Counted from the first letter of the stretch, positions 1 to 10,600 are shown. The stretch: 64,000 nucleotides of DNA from an uncultured Porticoccus sp. (GCF_913061305.1 NZ_CAJXST010000001.1:62001-126000); one strand, 5' to 3'. Notes: a model not told the origin generated them from the sequence alone. Numbers and translations: made by a program.

Positions 1-7
1 TAGACAT
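1..7 (-). CDS. acxC: start of acxC, acetone carboxylase gamma subunit (partial, off the edge)
   Basis: Only an ATG and one further codon (Met-Ser) are visible before the window ends. The ATG is preceded on the minus strand by AAGAGAG at a spacing of 7, a good ribosome binding site, and lies about 88 bases after the acxB stop. Known acetone carboxylase operons run acxA-acxB-acxC, so the small gamma subunit is expected here. The identity rests on position alone. The gap between acxB and this start (8-94) holds a short CCAC/GTGG hairpin and nothing else seen. Confidence 0.5.
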
Positions 8-94
8 AACTAAACTCTCTTATATTCTGTCAATTCGTCAAGTGATGGAGCGGACCACCGGAGTGGCCGCCCCGTTCATAGGCAGATTAATACC

Positions 95-2422
95 TTATTC
101 TTCTGTCATGATCACTGGGTGGACGTCAGGCAGTTCACCAATTTCCATGGTGTGTCTTGCACCGTACATCGGGGTACCCAGCTCTTCTTCAGGCAGTTCC
201 CAATCTGCAGGAAGATCCCAGAACTCCTTGAACTCGCCAAGGAATTTGGGCGACAGATAGAAGCTTGACGCAAACATCTGCTGAACTTGCAAAGACGCAT
301 CTTTATCAATGATCTTGGCGCGCTCTGTTTCCATCCACTCGCGTACTGGGGCACCGCGAGCAATACGCTCTTTGCGGATTTCAGCTTGGCGAGCTTTGGT
401 TTTTGCTGCGTCGAGTGAGTAAACACCTTCGTCATCTTTGGTGAATACTGCACCGTAGATTTTCACAGCAAACTCTTCCAGCAGGAAGTTTTGGTTAAGG
501 TCTTCTTCGATGTCTTTGATTTCGCGATCCAGGGGATCACCAAAACCAGGACCACCGCGCAGATAGTTCAAGTACAGGTCACCATTGTCGTACATGTCTT
601 CAGTGGTGATGCACTGCTTGTCACGCTTAACAGTAGCATTTGGTCCGAGGTGTTTTTCATACTCGCAAAGTGAAGGATCGCGATCCTGTCCAAGCGGCAG
701 AGATTTACCTTCGGCGATACGCTCTTTCAAACCGGTGTTGTGAGCTTCAAAACGGTAGCCGGTAGCTGAAGGATAACCACCCATCAGGCCCCAGTCACTG
801 TTCATGTAGCCATTACCCATGAAGAACATGGTCCAGTCGGCAGAGTTCCATACCATACGCAGGGTTTCATAACCCAAACCACCACGGTACTTACCGTAAC
901 CACCGGTGTTGGTTTTGATACGACGACCCAGGTACAGCAATGGTTCAGCCAGTTCCCAGATCTCGATATCACCCATGTCACCTTCGGGGTTCCAGATCGC
1001 AGCAGCGTGGTTCAGACCGTCTTTAACAGCACAGGCACCAGTACCACAAGCAGCAGTTTCAAAGCTGTTAACAGCGTGAACTTCGCCGTCCTGGTTTACA
1101 CCACCGCCTTGCAGCCAGTTACAAGGGTTGGAGTTACCGGCGTTAACTTCTTCCAGGTAACCGCGACCGAAGTAAGTACGGCTGATACCGCGCCACAAGG
1201 AGCTCCAGGAAGATACCAGGAAGTGCCATGCGTCAGCGTGAGCTGTACGGCGGTCATCCGGATTGGTCCAGGTGCCTTTGGGCAGACGGAAGGTAGTCGC
1301 GTAGCGAGCACCGTCATTGATGCGTTCTGTAGGTACCAGAGACTGGGTCATCATTACCCAGATACCGGAGGTGAACGCAGTGGGGTTGGCGTTATAGGTG
1401 TGCCAGCCCCAGCGACTGCAGCCTTCAAAGTCAAGACGCCAGGTGCCATCGCCATTGACAGTGATTTCACAAGGGGCGTGCATGATGGAGTCCATTCTTG
1501 CGAAAGTGGACGGTACATGGACATCCGGGTGGTTGTAGGGCACGTCGACAAAAGCAACGGTTCTCACCTTACCAGGTATACACATTGCCTTGATGCGGCT
1601 AACCAGACCACGGCGTCCGTCTTCAACCACTTCGTACATGAACTTATCAACAGCTTCTGCGCCTTCTTCTTCGATAACTTCGAGAAGCATCTTGCGGATC
1701 ATGTGACAACCGGCAATACGGGTTTTCTCATCGAGAATCCAGTATTTGGTCGTGCGAACAGCACGTTGGCTTTCGTGCAGCCAGTCGCGCAGCGGGGTGT
1801 CGTTGACACCTGTTTTACGACAGGTGATCTGCAGACCGTCACCAAAACGCTGGATTTGGCCATTGGACATGGAGCCCGGACCCACAGCACCTGTATCGAT
1901 TACGTGAGTTACGCCACCGACCCAAGCTACCAACAACCCATCATAGAAAATAGGTACGATGGTTGCGATATCACAGGGGTGAACGTTACCAGTTTGGCAA
2001 TCGTTGTTGGTGAACATGTCGCCATCGGCAATACCGGGGTTGGTTTCCCAGTTGTTCTGGATCATGTATTTGATCGCAGCACCCATGGTACCTACGTGGA
2101 TGATAATACCAGTAGAGGTGGCAACACAGTCACCGGCCACGTTGTACAGGGTGAAACAAAGTTCACCTTCCTGCTCAACGATAGGCGAAGCAGCAATTTT
2201 CTTGGCCACTTCACGTGAGTTAACCAAACCCGCACGAATTTTGGAGAAGATACGCTCGTAACCGATTGGATCTTTTTCCTTGAACTCAAGCTTTTCGAGA
2301 GCGTTATAGAAACCAGTTTTGGTTGTACGCTCCAGAACAGCATTACGGTGGTCGTCTAGGGTCAGGCCGTTTTTCAGCAACAGGCCCGGGGTGTTACCCA
2401 ACGCATTTTTCATAATAGTCAT
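95..2422 (-). CDS. acxB: acetone carboxylase alpha subunit (hydantoinase B family)
   Basis: 775 residues, matching the length of AcxB. With AcxA and AcxC it carboxylates acetone to acetoacetate in the cytoplasm, using bicarbonate and ATP. The whole protein is a hydantoinase B/oxoprolinase fold. His148, Asp151 (in NVHPCD) and His173 (in VTHVID) sit two residues before the positions I recall as the Mn ligands of the Xanthobacter enzyme (His150, Asp153, His175). This favours acetone carboxylase over a hydantoinase or oxoprolinase. It follows acxA by 70 bases on the same strand and is probably co-transcribed. A related carboxylase acting on acetophenone or a larger ketone cannot be fully excluded. 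Confidence 0.88.
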   Translation of the reverse strand: MTIMKNALGNTPGLLLKNGLTLDDHRNAVLERTTKTGFYNALEKLEFKEKDPIGYERIFSKIRAGLVNSREVAKKIAASPIVEQEGELCFTLYNVAGDCVATSTGIIIHVGTMGAAIKYMIQNNWETNPGIADGDMFTNNDCQTGNVHPCDIATIVPIFYDGLLVAWVGGVTHVIDTGAVGPGSMSNGQIQRFGDGLQITCRKTGVNDTPLRDWLHESQRAVRTTKYWILDEKTRIAGCHMIRKMLLEVIEEEGAEAVDKFMYEVVEDGRRGLVSRIKAMCIPGKVRTVAFVDVPYNHPDVHVPSTFARMDSIMHAPCEITVNGDGTWRLDFEGCSRWGWHTYNANPTAFTSGIWVMMTQSLVPTERINDGARYATTFRLPKGTWTNPDDRRTAHADAWHFLVSSWSSLWRGISRTYFGRGYLEEVNAGNSNPCNWLQGGGVNQDGEVHAVNSFETAACGTGACAVKDGLNHAAAIWNPEGDMGDIEIWELAEPLLYLGRRIKTNTGGYGKYRGGLGYETLRMVWNSADWTMFFMGNGYMNSDWGLMGGYPSATGYRFEAHNTGLKERIAEGKSLPLGQDRDPSLCEYEKHLGPNATVKRDKQCITTEDMYDNGDLYLNYLRGGPGFGDPLDREIKDIEEDLNQNFLLEEFAVKIYGAVFTKDDEGVYSLDAAKTKARQAEIRKERIARGAPVREWMETERAKIIDKDASLQVQQMFASSFYLSPKFLGEFKEFWDLPADWELPEEELGTPMYGARHTMEIGELPDVHPVIMTEE

Positions 2423-2492
2423 AATTATTCCTCTGTATCTTTTTCGTCTATGTAATCGACGTTAGCAGTTATCTTTAGTAGATGTTTGCTAT

Positions 2493-4637
2493 TTATTCAA
2501 CTTCGATCAGGTGGAACAGACGGTGTCCATCCAACCAGGTTTCAAAGCCAGTCGGGACTACATATGTGGTCGCATCAGACTCAATTACTGCGGGGCCAGT
2601 CACTCTGTTGCCTGGCAGCAGATTTTCCATTTTGTAGAGCTTCGCATCGACCCACTTACGGCCGTAGTAGAACGGACGCGTTCCAGTTATTGCTTCAGCT
2701 GGAGGATTCGGGCCGGCATCTGGCTCAGAAGGAATGCTTGGCTTCTTGGTTTCAACAGACCCACGCATGATAGCAGCCGTTACACCAAAACCGAGTTCAG
2801 GAGAACGAGCGGCATCGGCATAAACGCGAGCATAGGTTTCATCAAACGTTGCAACCAGTTTATCCCAGTCTTCCGGGGTGCCGATTTGAGTCAGCGGAGA
2901 GTTCATTTCCAGGTCGTTCAACTGACCCAGGTACTGCATGCGATAACCGGGCGTGAGAGTAACGTCGTCTTCGGTAAACCCGTTGATTTTGAACTCTTCC
3001 ATCACCTTGTCGGCCAACTCTTTCCAGGCAGCGCCCAGAGTGTCGACGGCTTCCTGCTTGTCAGCGGTCGTAGAGTCTTTGGTGATACCGATATCTGTAC
3101 TCTTATCGTAACGGTATTCAAAGTCTGCAGTCGCACAACCAAATGCAGAGAAACCAGCAGCCCAAGCGGGAACGATAGTTTCTTTAAAGCCGAGGCCCAT
3201 GGTGTAGCCGTAGGCGTGAACCGGGCCACCACCACCGTATGAGAAGCATACGAAATCACTGGGGCTATAACCTTTGGCACTGATCATGGCGCGCAAATGC
3301 TGACGCAAGGAAAGGTCAAGCAGCTCAATAACACCCGCTGCAGCATCTTCCAGGGACATACCAAGCGGATCAGCGATCTGGTCTTTCACGCACTGACGCG
3401 CACGTGGAACATCCAGCTCCAGAATACCGCCGAGGAAGTTGTCGGGGTTCAGATAACCGAGAATGATGTGACAGTCAGTTACAGACACTGTGTCAACACC
3501 ACCAGCAGGCCAGCAAGTACCCACGCGATAACCGGCACTATCAGGGCCGAGTTTCAGAGAGTTGCTGTAGGGATCGATACGCACAAAGCTACCGGCACCT
3601 GCACCAATAGTATCCATAGATACCAGCGGCAGGGACAGTACCAGACGGGCCATATCGCCATCCTGGTGCATGGACACCTTACCTTTAACAATCAGTGCCA
3701 TATCAAAACTGGTGCCACCGATGTCAGAACAGGCAACGTTTTCGTAACCGAGCTGCTCAGCCAGGTAACGAGAACCCATAACACCACCGATAGGACCGGA
3801 TACGAGTGTACGAGCCAGTTCTTTCGCTTTCCAGCTGATGGTGCCGCCGTGGCTAGCCATTACACGTACATCGTACTTGGCGCCGATGTCTTTCATGCGA
3901 TCGCTGAGGTTAGCCAGAATGGCGCGAGAAGGCTCAGCAGCGTAGGCTTCCAACAACGTGGTGTTGGTACGGTGAGTTTCTTTACGAACCGGGTAGTAAT
4001 CGACGGAAGCAAATACTGGGATTTTAACGCCCATCTCTTTGGCAACTTCAAGACATACATCGCGAACAGCGCGCTCATGAGTACCATTGAGGTAAGAGCT
4101 CAGGAAGCTGATCACAATCGCCTTACAGCCTTGTTCGATCAGCTCACGGGCAGCTTCACGGGCTTCATGCAAACGGACTGGGATTACCACGCCGCCTTTG
4201 GAGTCAACACGCTCGGTAACACCGCGAGTGTCATGGATATGGGCCAGAGGCTCATCATAACGGTGAGTGTTGAGGTGAAGACGGTCTTCAAACGCATAAC
4301 CCAGGTAACACTGGATAGCACGCCCCATGCGGTGGAAGTCTTCAAAGCCTTTACTTACGATCAGACCAGTACGCAGACCCTTGCGGCCGACAACGCGGTT
4401 AAGCATCGCAGTACCAGAGAATACGCAGGTGACCATTTGCGGAAAAACCTCTTCAGGGGTTTTGTCCCAGTGAGCCAGTGCGTCAGCACTGGACGTCAGC
4501 ACTGCATTGGCTTCATCGACGTCACTTTGTGCTTTACCGACGACGAAGGTGCCATCTGCACGCACAAAGAAAGTATCGGTCATCGTGCCACCGGCATCGA
4601 TACCCAGAACTTCAACGGGATTGGTTAAATCATTCAA
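2493..4637 (-). CDS. acxA: acetone carboxylase beta subunit (hydantoinase A family)
   Basis: 714 residues, the usual length of AcxA. This subunit binds ATP and phosphorylates the substrates in the alpha2-beta2-gamma2 complex. The N-terminal glycine-rich phosphate loop VLGIDAGGTMTDTFFV (about residues 9-24) and a second one, SDIGGTSFDMAL, near residue 305 mark the ASKHA-like nucleotide fold of HyuA proteins. The ATG is preceded by AAGAGGAT on the minus strand. It is the first gene after a sigma-54 promoter, giving a leader of about 100 bases, and is followed by acxB. HyuA-type paralogues exist, but gene order, subunit sizes and the neighbouring activator all fit acetone carboxylase. Confidence 0.88.
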   Translation of the reverse strand: MNDLTNPVEVLGIDAGGTMTDTFFVRADGTFVVGKAQSDVDEANAVLTSSADALAHWDKTPEEVFPQMVTCVFSGTAMLNRVVGRKGLRTGLIVSKGFEDFHRMGRAIQCYLGYAFEDRLHLNTHRYDEPLAHIHDTRGVTERVDSKGGVVIPVRLHEAREAARELIEQGCKAIVISFLSSYLNGTHERAVRDVCLEVAKEMGVKIPVFASVDYYPVRKETHRTNTTLLEAYAAEPSRAILANLSDRMKDIGAKYDVRVMASHGGTISWKAKELARTLVSGPIGGVMGSRYLAEQLGYENVACSDIGGTSFDMALIVKGKVSMHQDGDMARLVLSLPLVSMDTIGAGAGSFVRIDPYSNSLKLGPDSAGYRVGTCWPAGGVDTVSVTDCHIILGYLNPDNFLGGILELDVPRARQCVKDQIADPLGMSLEDAAAGVIELLDLSLRQHLRAMISAKGYSPSDFVCFSYGGGGPVHAYGYTMGLGFKETIVPAWAAGFSAFGCATADFEYRYDKSTDIGITKDSTTADKQEAVDTLGAAWKELADKVMEEFKINGFTEDDVTLTPGYRMQYLGQLNDLEMNSPLTQIGTPEDWDKLVATFDETYARVYADAARSPELGFGVTAAIMRGSVETKKPSIPSEPDAGPNPPAEAITGTRPFYYGRKWVDAKLYKMENLLPGNRVTGPAVIESDATTYVVPTGFETWLDGHRLFHLIEVE

Positions 4638-4741
4638 GTGTATATCCTCTTATGTTGATTACTTCTACCCCTGCCCACCTTTTTGATCTGCTTCTTATAG
4701 TTAACACTACAAATCATTCGGGGACTGAGGTGCCCTCGCAT

Positions 4742-4761
4742 ACGACTATAGCAATAGTCGT
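4742..4761. repeat. perfect 8-base inverted repeat over the acx promoter
   Basis: ACGACTAT (4742-4749) and ATAGTCGT (4754-4761) are exact reverse complements separated by AGCA. The repeat covers the -12 box and most of the -24 box. Closely related half sites occur again at 4835 and 5052, so it may be an operator for the activator or for a repressor. The function is inferred. Confidence 0.55.
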
Positions 4762-4766
4762 GCCAA
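4750..4766 (-). promoter_or_regulatory. sigma-54 (-24/-12) promoter of acxABC
   Basis: On the minus strand the bases read TTGGCACGACTATTGCT, a match to the sigma-54 consensus TGGCACG-N4-TTGCW. The GC of the -12 box falls at 4752-4751, so transcription should start near 4739, leaving a leader of about 100 bases before acxA. A sigma-54 activator is encoded divergently next door, as expected. This intergenic stretch (4638-5106) is AT-rich and otherwise holds only the inverted repeats listed separately. Confidence 0.85.
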
Positions 4767-4834
4767 TAAAAATTTATTGTTAAATTTTATTATGTTATAA
4801 GAAATATCAAATTAATGTTTAGCAACAACTGGTT

Positions 4835-4850
4835 ATAATCGTTCGAATAT
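4835..4850. promoter_or_regulatory. candidate upstream activator site for AcxR-like protein
   Basis: ATAATCGT followed by TCGAATAT forms an imperfect dyad (6 of 8 positions). It lies about 100 bases upstream of the predicted acx start site, the usual distance for an enhancer-binding protein. The ATAATCGT half is identical to one near 5052. Confidence 0.35.
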
Positions 4851-5051
4851 CAGTCGCCGGCCGGACATTAATCGAACTAGATTAAAACACGGCTTAACAG
4901 TTCATGTCTACGATATTGCTGACTATAGTGGGCCACCCGGCCAACAGAAACCAGGGCTTTAGCGTCACCTGGACCATTATTGCAAACCACTTGTAATTGA
5001 ACGGCTTGAACGTGATTATATTTAATAAGGCCCAAAATCCAGAAACGTCCT

Positions 5052-5070
5052 ATAATCGTACAACGACTAT
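5052..5070. promoter_or_regulatory. candidate activator/autoregulatory site before acxR
   Basis: ATAATCGT-ACA-ACGACTAT is an inverted repeat with 7 of 8 matching positions. Its right arm is identical to the left arm of the repeat over the acx promoter. It ends 36 bases before the acxR start, so it could serve both autoregulation and distal activation. The role is inferred. Confidence 0.4.
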
Positions 5071-5106
5071 GTATCCATAATAACAACCCGGTGAGATAAG
5101 AGTGTC

Positions 5107-7077
5107 ATGAGTTATGAACCGTCCCTTAAGGGATCCACTGCCGTTTCGCACCCGACGCGAGTCGCTTCCGCACGCGAGAAGCTTCTGACAGACGGCAATC
5201 TGCCGGACAATACCGTGCGGTCCGTCATCGAAGCCTCATGGCAGCGCTGCGTGACGAGTCAGGTTGATCCGCTAATTGCAAAACGGGCACTGGAACTCAG
5301 CGGTGAAGAACTGATGGGTATCAGGCGACAGCACAGGGAACTGCTCTCCGCATCCGAAATCATCATGCGCGAGGCCAAAGAATTACTGGCGGAATCCGGC
5401 ACCATCATGCACCTTGTGACACCCTCCGGGATGATACTGGATTACGAAGGGGATCCCGACACACTGGAACTGGCCAACAATTACAGTTTAATCCCAGGTG
5501 CCAACTGGAACGAGCAGGCAGCGGGAACAAATGCCATTGGTACGGCACTCAACATCGGCGCACCCGTGCAGGTGCACGCCTTTGAACATTTCTGCGAAAA
5601 CATCAGCCGCTGGACTTGCTCTGCGGCCGTTATTCGCGACCCGTTCGAGAAACGCCTGCTTGGTGCACTGAATATTTCAGGTTTGAAAAACACATTGCAT
5701 GATTACTGTCTGGCACTGGCCATTTCCGGTGCTCGCAGAATCGAAGGTCAGTTTGCACAACTGAAACTGGCAAAGAGAGATCTTCTGCTCGGCACAACTA
5801 TTGATCATTTTGCTTCTTCAGGAAATGATGGCGTACTGCTGTTTGATATGGATGGCAAATTGGTTCGCACCAACACTATGGCTGACAAGGTTCTGGCGGC
5901 CAGGGGCATAAGAATCAATCTGACGCCATACAACCCCATTCTGACACTTAACAGTGAGGGGGCGTACACTCCCGAACAGGATACCGCACTCAATCAGATA
6001 GACCAGCAATGGGTTCAGCCTGTCACCCACCAGGGAGAGCAAATTGGTTACCTGGCCGTCATCCCTCTCCCCGCCCGCTCATCACAGAGAGTATCAGGCA
6101 ACCCGACAACTATCCCGCCCCCCTCTAAATCCACCGGTTTTTTCCGCCTGGTAGGGCAGAGCGCCCCTTTCCTGAAAGCAGTTCAGCAAGCGAAGCGGGT
6201 GGCCAAAGCACCCATACCCGTTCTGCTCCAGGGAGAAACGGGGGTTGGCAAGGAGCTTTTTGCCAGGGCGATGCACGAAGAGGGACCATCCAACACAGGT
6301 GAGTTTGTTGCGCTCAACTGTGGCGGACTTTCCAGGGATCTGCTGGCAAGCGAGCTGTTTGGGCACATTGAAGGCGCTTTCACCGGTGCCCGTCGCGGCG
6401 GCATGATTGGCAAAATAGAAGCCGCTAACGGCGGCACACTGTTTCTGGATGAGATAGGCGAGATGCCCTTCGACCTCCAGCCAATGTTTCTCCGTGTACT
6501 TCAAGAATCAGAGATCTGCCGGGTAGGCGATACCAGACCGCGCAAGGTCAACTTCAGGCTGATCGCCGCCACCAACCGGGATCTGGCTCAGGAAGTGGCG
6601 GAAGGTCGCTTCAGGATGGATCTTTACTACCGAATCTCCTCAATGACACTGACGGTGCCGCCATTGCGGGAGCGAACTGGAGATGTCTCACTGCTGGCTC
6701 ACAATATATTCGCTCACCTGCTGGAGCAACATTCCGGCGACCAGAAACGACTCAGCAAACCACTGCTCGATCTGCTTGAGAAGCACAGCTGGCCGGGCAA
6801 TATTCGCGAACTGGGCAACCTGATTACCGCCGCTTTCTTTCTCTCCGATCGCGAAGAACTGGGGCCGGAAGACCTCCCCAAGGATTTCCTCGCCGCGAAT
6901 CTGGAGGGCCATGAAGGCGAAGAAGTGGCCAACCCCCTGGACTTTGCCGAAAAAGAGGTGATTATCCGATCCATTCGGGAACAGGGCGGCAACCTGACAA
7001 AGGTGGCCAAACAGCTGAACATTGCGAAGAGCACCCTGTACATCAAACTGAAAAAATACAATATCAAGCGCGCCTGA
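5107..7077 (+). CDS. acxR: sigma-54-dependent transcriptional activator, AcoR/AcxR family
   Basis: 656 residues, probably the activator of the divergent acxABC operon. A GAF-type sensor region covers about residues 80-215 and a PAS-like stretch about 230-325. The AAA+ domain has Walker A GETGVGKE (376-383), the sigma-54 contact loop GAFTGA (423-428) and Walker B GGTLFLDE (442-449). A Fis-type helix-turn-helix lies at the C-terminus (NLTKVAKQLNIAKSTLYIKL). There is no response-regulator receiver domain, so it should sense a ligand directly; acetone or 2-propanol is an inference. The start follows GGTGAGATAAG. AcoR of acetoin metabolism has the same architecture, so the assignment depends on the neighbourhood. 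Confidence 0.85.
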   Translation: MSYEPSLKGSTAVSHPTRVASAREKLLTDGNLPDNTVRSVIEASWQRCVTSQVDPLIAKRALELSGEELMGIRRQHRELLSASEIIMREAKELLAESGTIMHLVTPSGMILDYEGDPDTLELANNYSLIPGANWNEQAAGTNAIGTALNIGAPVQVHAFEHFCENISRWTCSAAVIRDPFEKRLLGALNISGLKNTLHDYCLALAISGARRIEGQFAQLKLAKRDLLLGTTIDHFASSGNDGVLLFDMDGKLVRTNTMADKVLAARGIRINLTPYNPILTLNSEGAYTPEQDTALNQIDQQWVQPVTHQGEQIGYLAVIPLPARSSQRVSGNPTTIPPPSKSTGFFRLVGQSAPFLKAVQQAKRVAKAPIPVLLQGETGVGKELFARAMHEEGPSNTGEFVALNCGGLSRDLLASELFGHIEGAFTGARRGGMIGKIEAANGGTLFLDEIGEMPFDLQPMFLRVLQESEICRVGDTRPRKVNFRLIAATNRDLAQEVAEGRFRMDLYYRISSMTLTVPPLRERTGDVSLLAHNIFAHLLEQHSGDQKRLSKPLLDLLEKHSWPGNIRELGNLITAAFFLSDREELGPEDLPKDFLAANLEGHEGEEVANPLDFAEKEVIIRSIREQGGNLTKVAKQLNIAKSTLYIKLKKYNIKRA

Positions 7078-7083
7078 ATAACC

Positions 7084-7106
7084 TTTTCACAAACTCTCTG
7101 TGAAAA
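7084..7106. terminator. weak hairpin after acxR
   Basis: TTTTCACA and TGTGAAAA form an 8-base stem with a 7-base loop just after the acxR stop, followed by a short A run. It lies between convergent genes and could end transcription in either direction. Confidence 0.35.
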
Positions 7107-7152
7107 ACCCTGCCGCTTTGCGTAAAACTCATTAGGGTGCAAACAGGTCCGT

Positions 7153-7623
7153 TTACCTGGCACCCATATCCTCAAAGGAAAACTCTCTGGCCACCCCCAA
7201 GGTGCGAATAGCCAACTGAATCTCTTTGAGAAACAACATCAACGCAACAATTAACAGCACCAGTGCCAACACAAAGAATCCGATAATCAGGCCGCCTATG
7301 TGCAACTGCCAGAAACCGCCTACAAACAGACTGACAATTAATACGCAGACCAGCAATCCGGCTGCCGTGCAAAGCCCAATTGACCAGTTGGTGACTTTGG
7401 TCCTGCGCCAAAGAAACTTAAGCTCCTGCTGGCAAACCGCTTTCTGTTCGGGGTCACTCAGGCGAATCTCCCGCTGACCCACGAGCCTGGCACGATCAAC
7501 AATTCGACTTAGCCGGCCGGATATAACATTGAGAAAGCCCGCTATGCCCGCCAGCAGGAATACCGGCGCAACCGCCAATTCAATAATCAATGCCAGATCA
7601 GTTATCTCAATCATCGAATTCAT
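7153..7623 (-). CDS. DUF2721 inner-membrane protein
   Basis: 156 residues with a first hydrophobic segment (about 9-31), a basic cytoplasmic stretch, then two strong membrane helices (about 80-105 and 108-132), as usual for DUF2721 proteins, whose function is unknown. It starts three bases after the stop of the RND pump gene and is likely the last gene of that operon. No catalytic motif is seen. Confidence 0.75.
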   Translation of the reverse strand: MNSMIEITDLALIIELAVAPVFLLAGIAGFLNVISGRLSRIVDRARLVGQREIRLSDPEQKAVCQQELKFLWRRTKVTNWSIGLCTAAGLLVCVLIVSLFVGGFWQLHIGGLIIGFFVLALVLLIVALMLFLKEIQLAIRTLGVAREFSFEDMGAR

Positions 7624-7626
7624 CTT

Positions 7627-10600
7627 TTACTCGCTCCTCGCAATCGATTGCTGGCCCGCGCTGAAATACACCCTGATACGCTCACCCGTGATATAGATCG
7701 AGGGCACCAGCAGCAGAGTGACAAAAGTAGCCAACAAAACGCCAAAAGCCAACGAAATTACCATGGGTATCAGGAATTGAGCCTGGGCACTGCGCTCAAA
7801 CAGTATCGGTGTCAGGCCAAAAAACGTAGTCAGTGATGTCAGCACGATTGGCCGGAAGCGGTCCCTGGCCCCCTGAACAACCGCATCCACTGCATGCCAG
7901 CCCTCTTTTTTCAGCTGGTTGATGCGATCAATCAACACAAGATTATCATTGACCACCACCCCGGCGGCGGCCAGCACTCCCATCATTGAGGGCATGCTGA
8001 TTTCCTTGCCGAACAACAGGTGGCCAATAATGGCTCCGGCAATACCAAACGGTACAGCGCTGAGTACAATAACCGGCTGCCAGTATGATCGGAACTCCAC
8101 GGCGAGCAAGGTATAAATGGCCAATAGTGCCAGCGCCATCATCTGTAAAAAGCCTATTTCAAAGGCTTTTTGATCTTTCTGTGCGCCGTCAATTTCCAGC
8201 GTTAATCCCGGGAACTTCTTCACCAGCTCGGACCAGTGGTCCCGCATAAACACTGCCACGATCTCATCAGCAGAAGCGGCCCCACTAACCAGCTCACCTT
8301 CTATCTCGACCATTCGCTTGCGATCACGGCGCTTGATCTCCGTATACCCCGGCACAAACGTGATATCCGCCACAGCATTGAAAGGCAACTCACGACCATC
8401 ATCCGTCCGGATACGCAACTCATCCAGTGACGATACCCGGGCTCGCTCCGCTTCAGGATAACGAACCATGACTTTGACATCCTCCCGCTCCCGTGGAATG
8501 CGCTGAGCCTCGACACCATAAAATGCATTGCGCAACTGTCCGGCAATATCACTCAAACCGACTCCGAGCGTGTCCGCATTGTCTTTAAGACTGATTTCGA
8601 TTTCTTTGCTCGCTGTACGAAACGAACTGGAGACATTGAAGATCCCGGGGTAATCCAGCAGCAGGGACTCAATTTCCACCGAAGCCAAACGCAACTCATC
8701 AATCTGCTTGCCCCTGAGAAGCAAGTTGATCTCCTTGGGCCGCCCCATCAGGGTATATTCAACCCGGTAGTCCTCGACATTTTCAACAGCCCCGATATGT
8801 TTCTGCCAGAGCTCAGCCACGGCCTTTGACGAAATCGAGCGGGTTTCGTTACTGGATAACTCCAGAACAACCGAGACGGTGTTTTCCCGACTTTCGGCAT
8901 AGTGATTTTCAATGACCGAGCGCCCATCCTCGCCAATCAACAGAGGCTCCTGCTTTAACCCCTCTACGCCCCCTTCTATCTGTCGCATAACGGCCAGAGA
9001 GCGATCGAAACTGACACCTTCCCGCAGCTCGGCTGATGCCCGCAGGTACTCCCCCTCAACCACCGGGAAAAAAGCGACGCGCAACCAACCGGTAAAGAAA
9101 ACCCCCAGTATGACAATCAGAACCGCCAGAAACAGCGCCATGGTAATACCGCTGTGACGCAGGCAACTTTCCAACGCCGGCCGGAACTGATGATCCGCAA
9201 ACTGCTTCATCCACCGGGAAGCCCCGTTTCTCGCCCTCTGCAACCATTTTGCAAACAGCCATGTGGCCTCTTTCTCGGGTTTCAGATGGCGCAGGTGAGC
9301 CGGCAAAATCAGGAAGGACTCCAGCAGCGAAAATGTCAGCGCAATAATCGCCACCTTGGGCATTTCTGCCATCAGCTTGCTGGAATCACCAGGTAACAGC
9401 AGCATCGGCACAAACACAATGATCGTGGTCAAAACAGCAAAAGTGACCGGCTTTGAAACCGCCAGGGCCCCCAACGAAGCACTGTCATTGCCGCTCAGAC
9501 CGCGCTCGTGATGCGAGTAGATACTTTCACCCACCACAATGGCGTCATCCACTACGATGCCGAGGATGAGCAGAAAAGCAAATAACGAGACAATATTGAC
9601 GCTAATTCCCAGGTAGGGCATTAACCACAGGGTGCCCACGTAGCAAATACCAATGCCCGCCGCCACCCAAAAAGCCAGCGCCGGACGTAAAAACAGCACC
9701 AGCAGGCCGAACACCAGCAATAACCCGCCGAGAGCATTTTTGGACAGCAGATCAATTCGACTACCCAGGTAAACTGACAAATCGCGCCACACCACCAATT
9801 CGACGCCCGGCTGAAGACTGGGCAACTTCTCCGCAACATAAGCTCTGACGGCCTCTGAAGAAGACACAACATCGGGATTGCGGGTATTGAAGAGATTGAT
9901 AAATACCGCGGGCTTGCCATTGAACATGGATACCAGATCCTGCTCTGCAAAACCGTCGTTAATACGGGCAATATCACCCAACAGAACCTGGGTACCGTCG
10001 GTATCCCGCAAGACCACAATGCGTTCAAAATCTTCCCGCTGGTAGGCTTGCCCCCGGGTCTGCAGGACAATGTCGCCCGCTTGCTCACGCACCTCACCGG
10101 CGGGCAAATTGACCGATGAACGCCGGATGGCGGCAACAACGTCCTCGAACGTCAGTTGGTAACGGCGCAGTGTTTCCTCGGATATTTCCACGGCGACCTC
10201 TTCAGGCCGTGTGCCACCTATTTCCGCCAGAGTGACGCCCGGCAACCCGATGACTTCATCCCGAATGGACTCGGCAAGTCGCTTGAGGTCAGCTTCCGCC
10301 ATCGGCCCCGCCAGAGCCAGGCTGAGAATCTGGGTTCTTGCCAACACCTCCTTGATCCGTGGTCGCTCGGAATCAACCGGTAAGGTATCAATGGCGTCTA
10401 CCCGAGATTTCACATCATTGAGCAGCTTCTGGGTATCGTGGCCGTCGGCCACCTCTATCTCAATCCGCCCCATGCCCTGATAGGCAAACGAACGCAGCTC
10501 CTCAATACCATCCAGATCATGCACCTGCTCTTCGATGCGAATACAGATCTGCTCTTCAACCTCCCGCGGCCCAGCGCCCGGGTAGGGCACCTCGACCTGA

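Noticed and set aside
1007-2218. 403-codon open frame on the plus strand opposite acxB
   Set aside because: It is fully antisense to a clear AcxB, has no recognisable domain and is explained by codon bias of the coding strand.
3297-4628. 443-codon open frame on the plus strand opposite acxA
   Set aside because: Same reasoning; the minus-strand AcxA has strong family motifs throughout.
4638-4740. Crc/Hfq catabolite-activity motif in the acxA leader
   Set aside because: Only loose A-rich stretches are present; no AANAANAA match.
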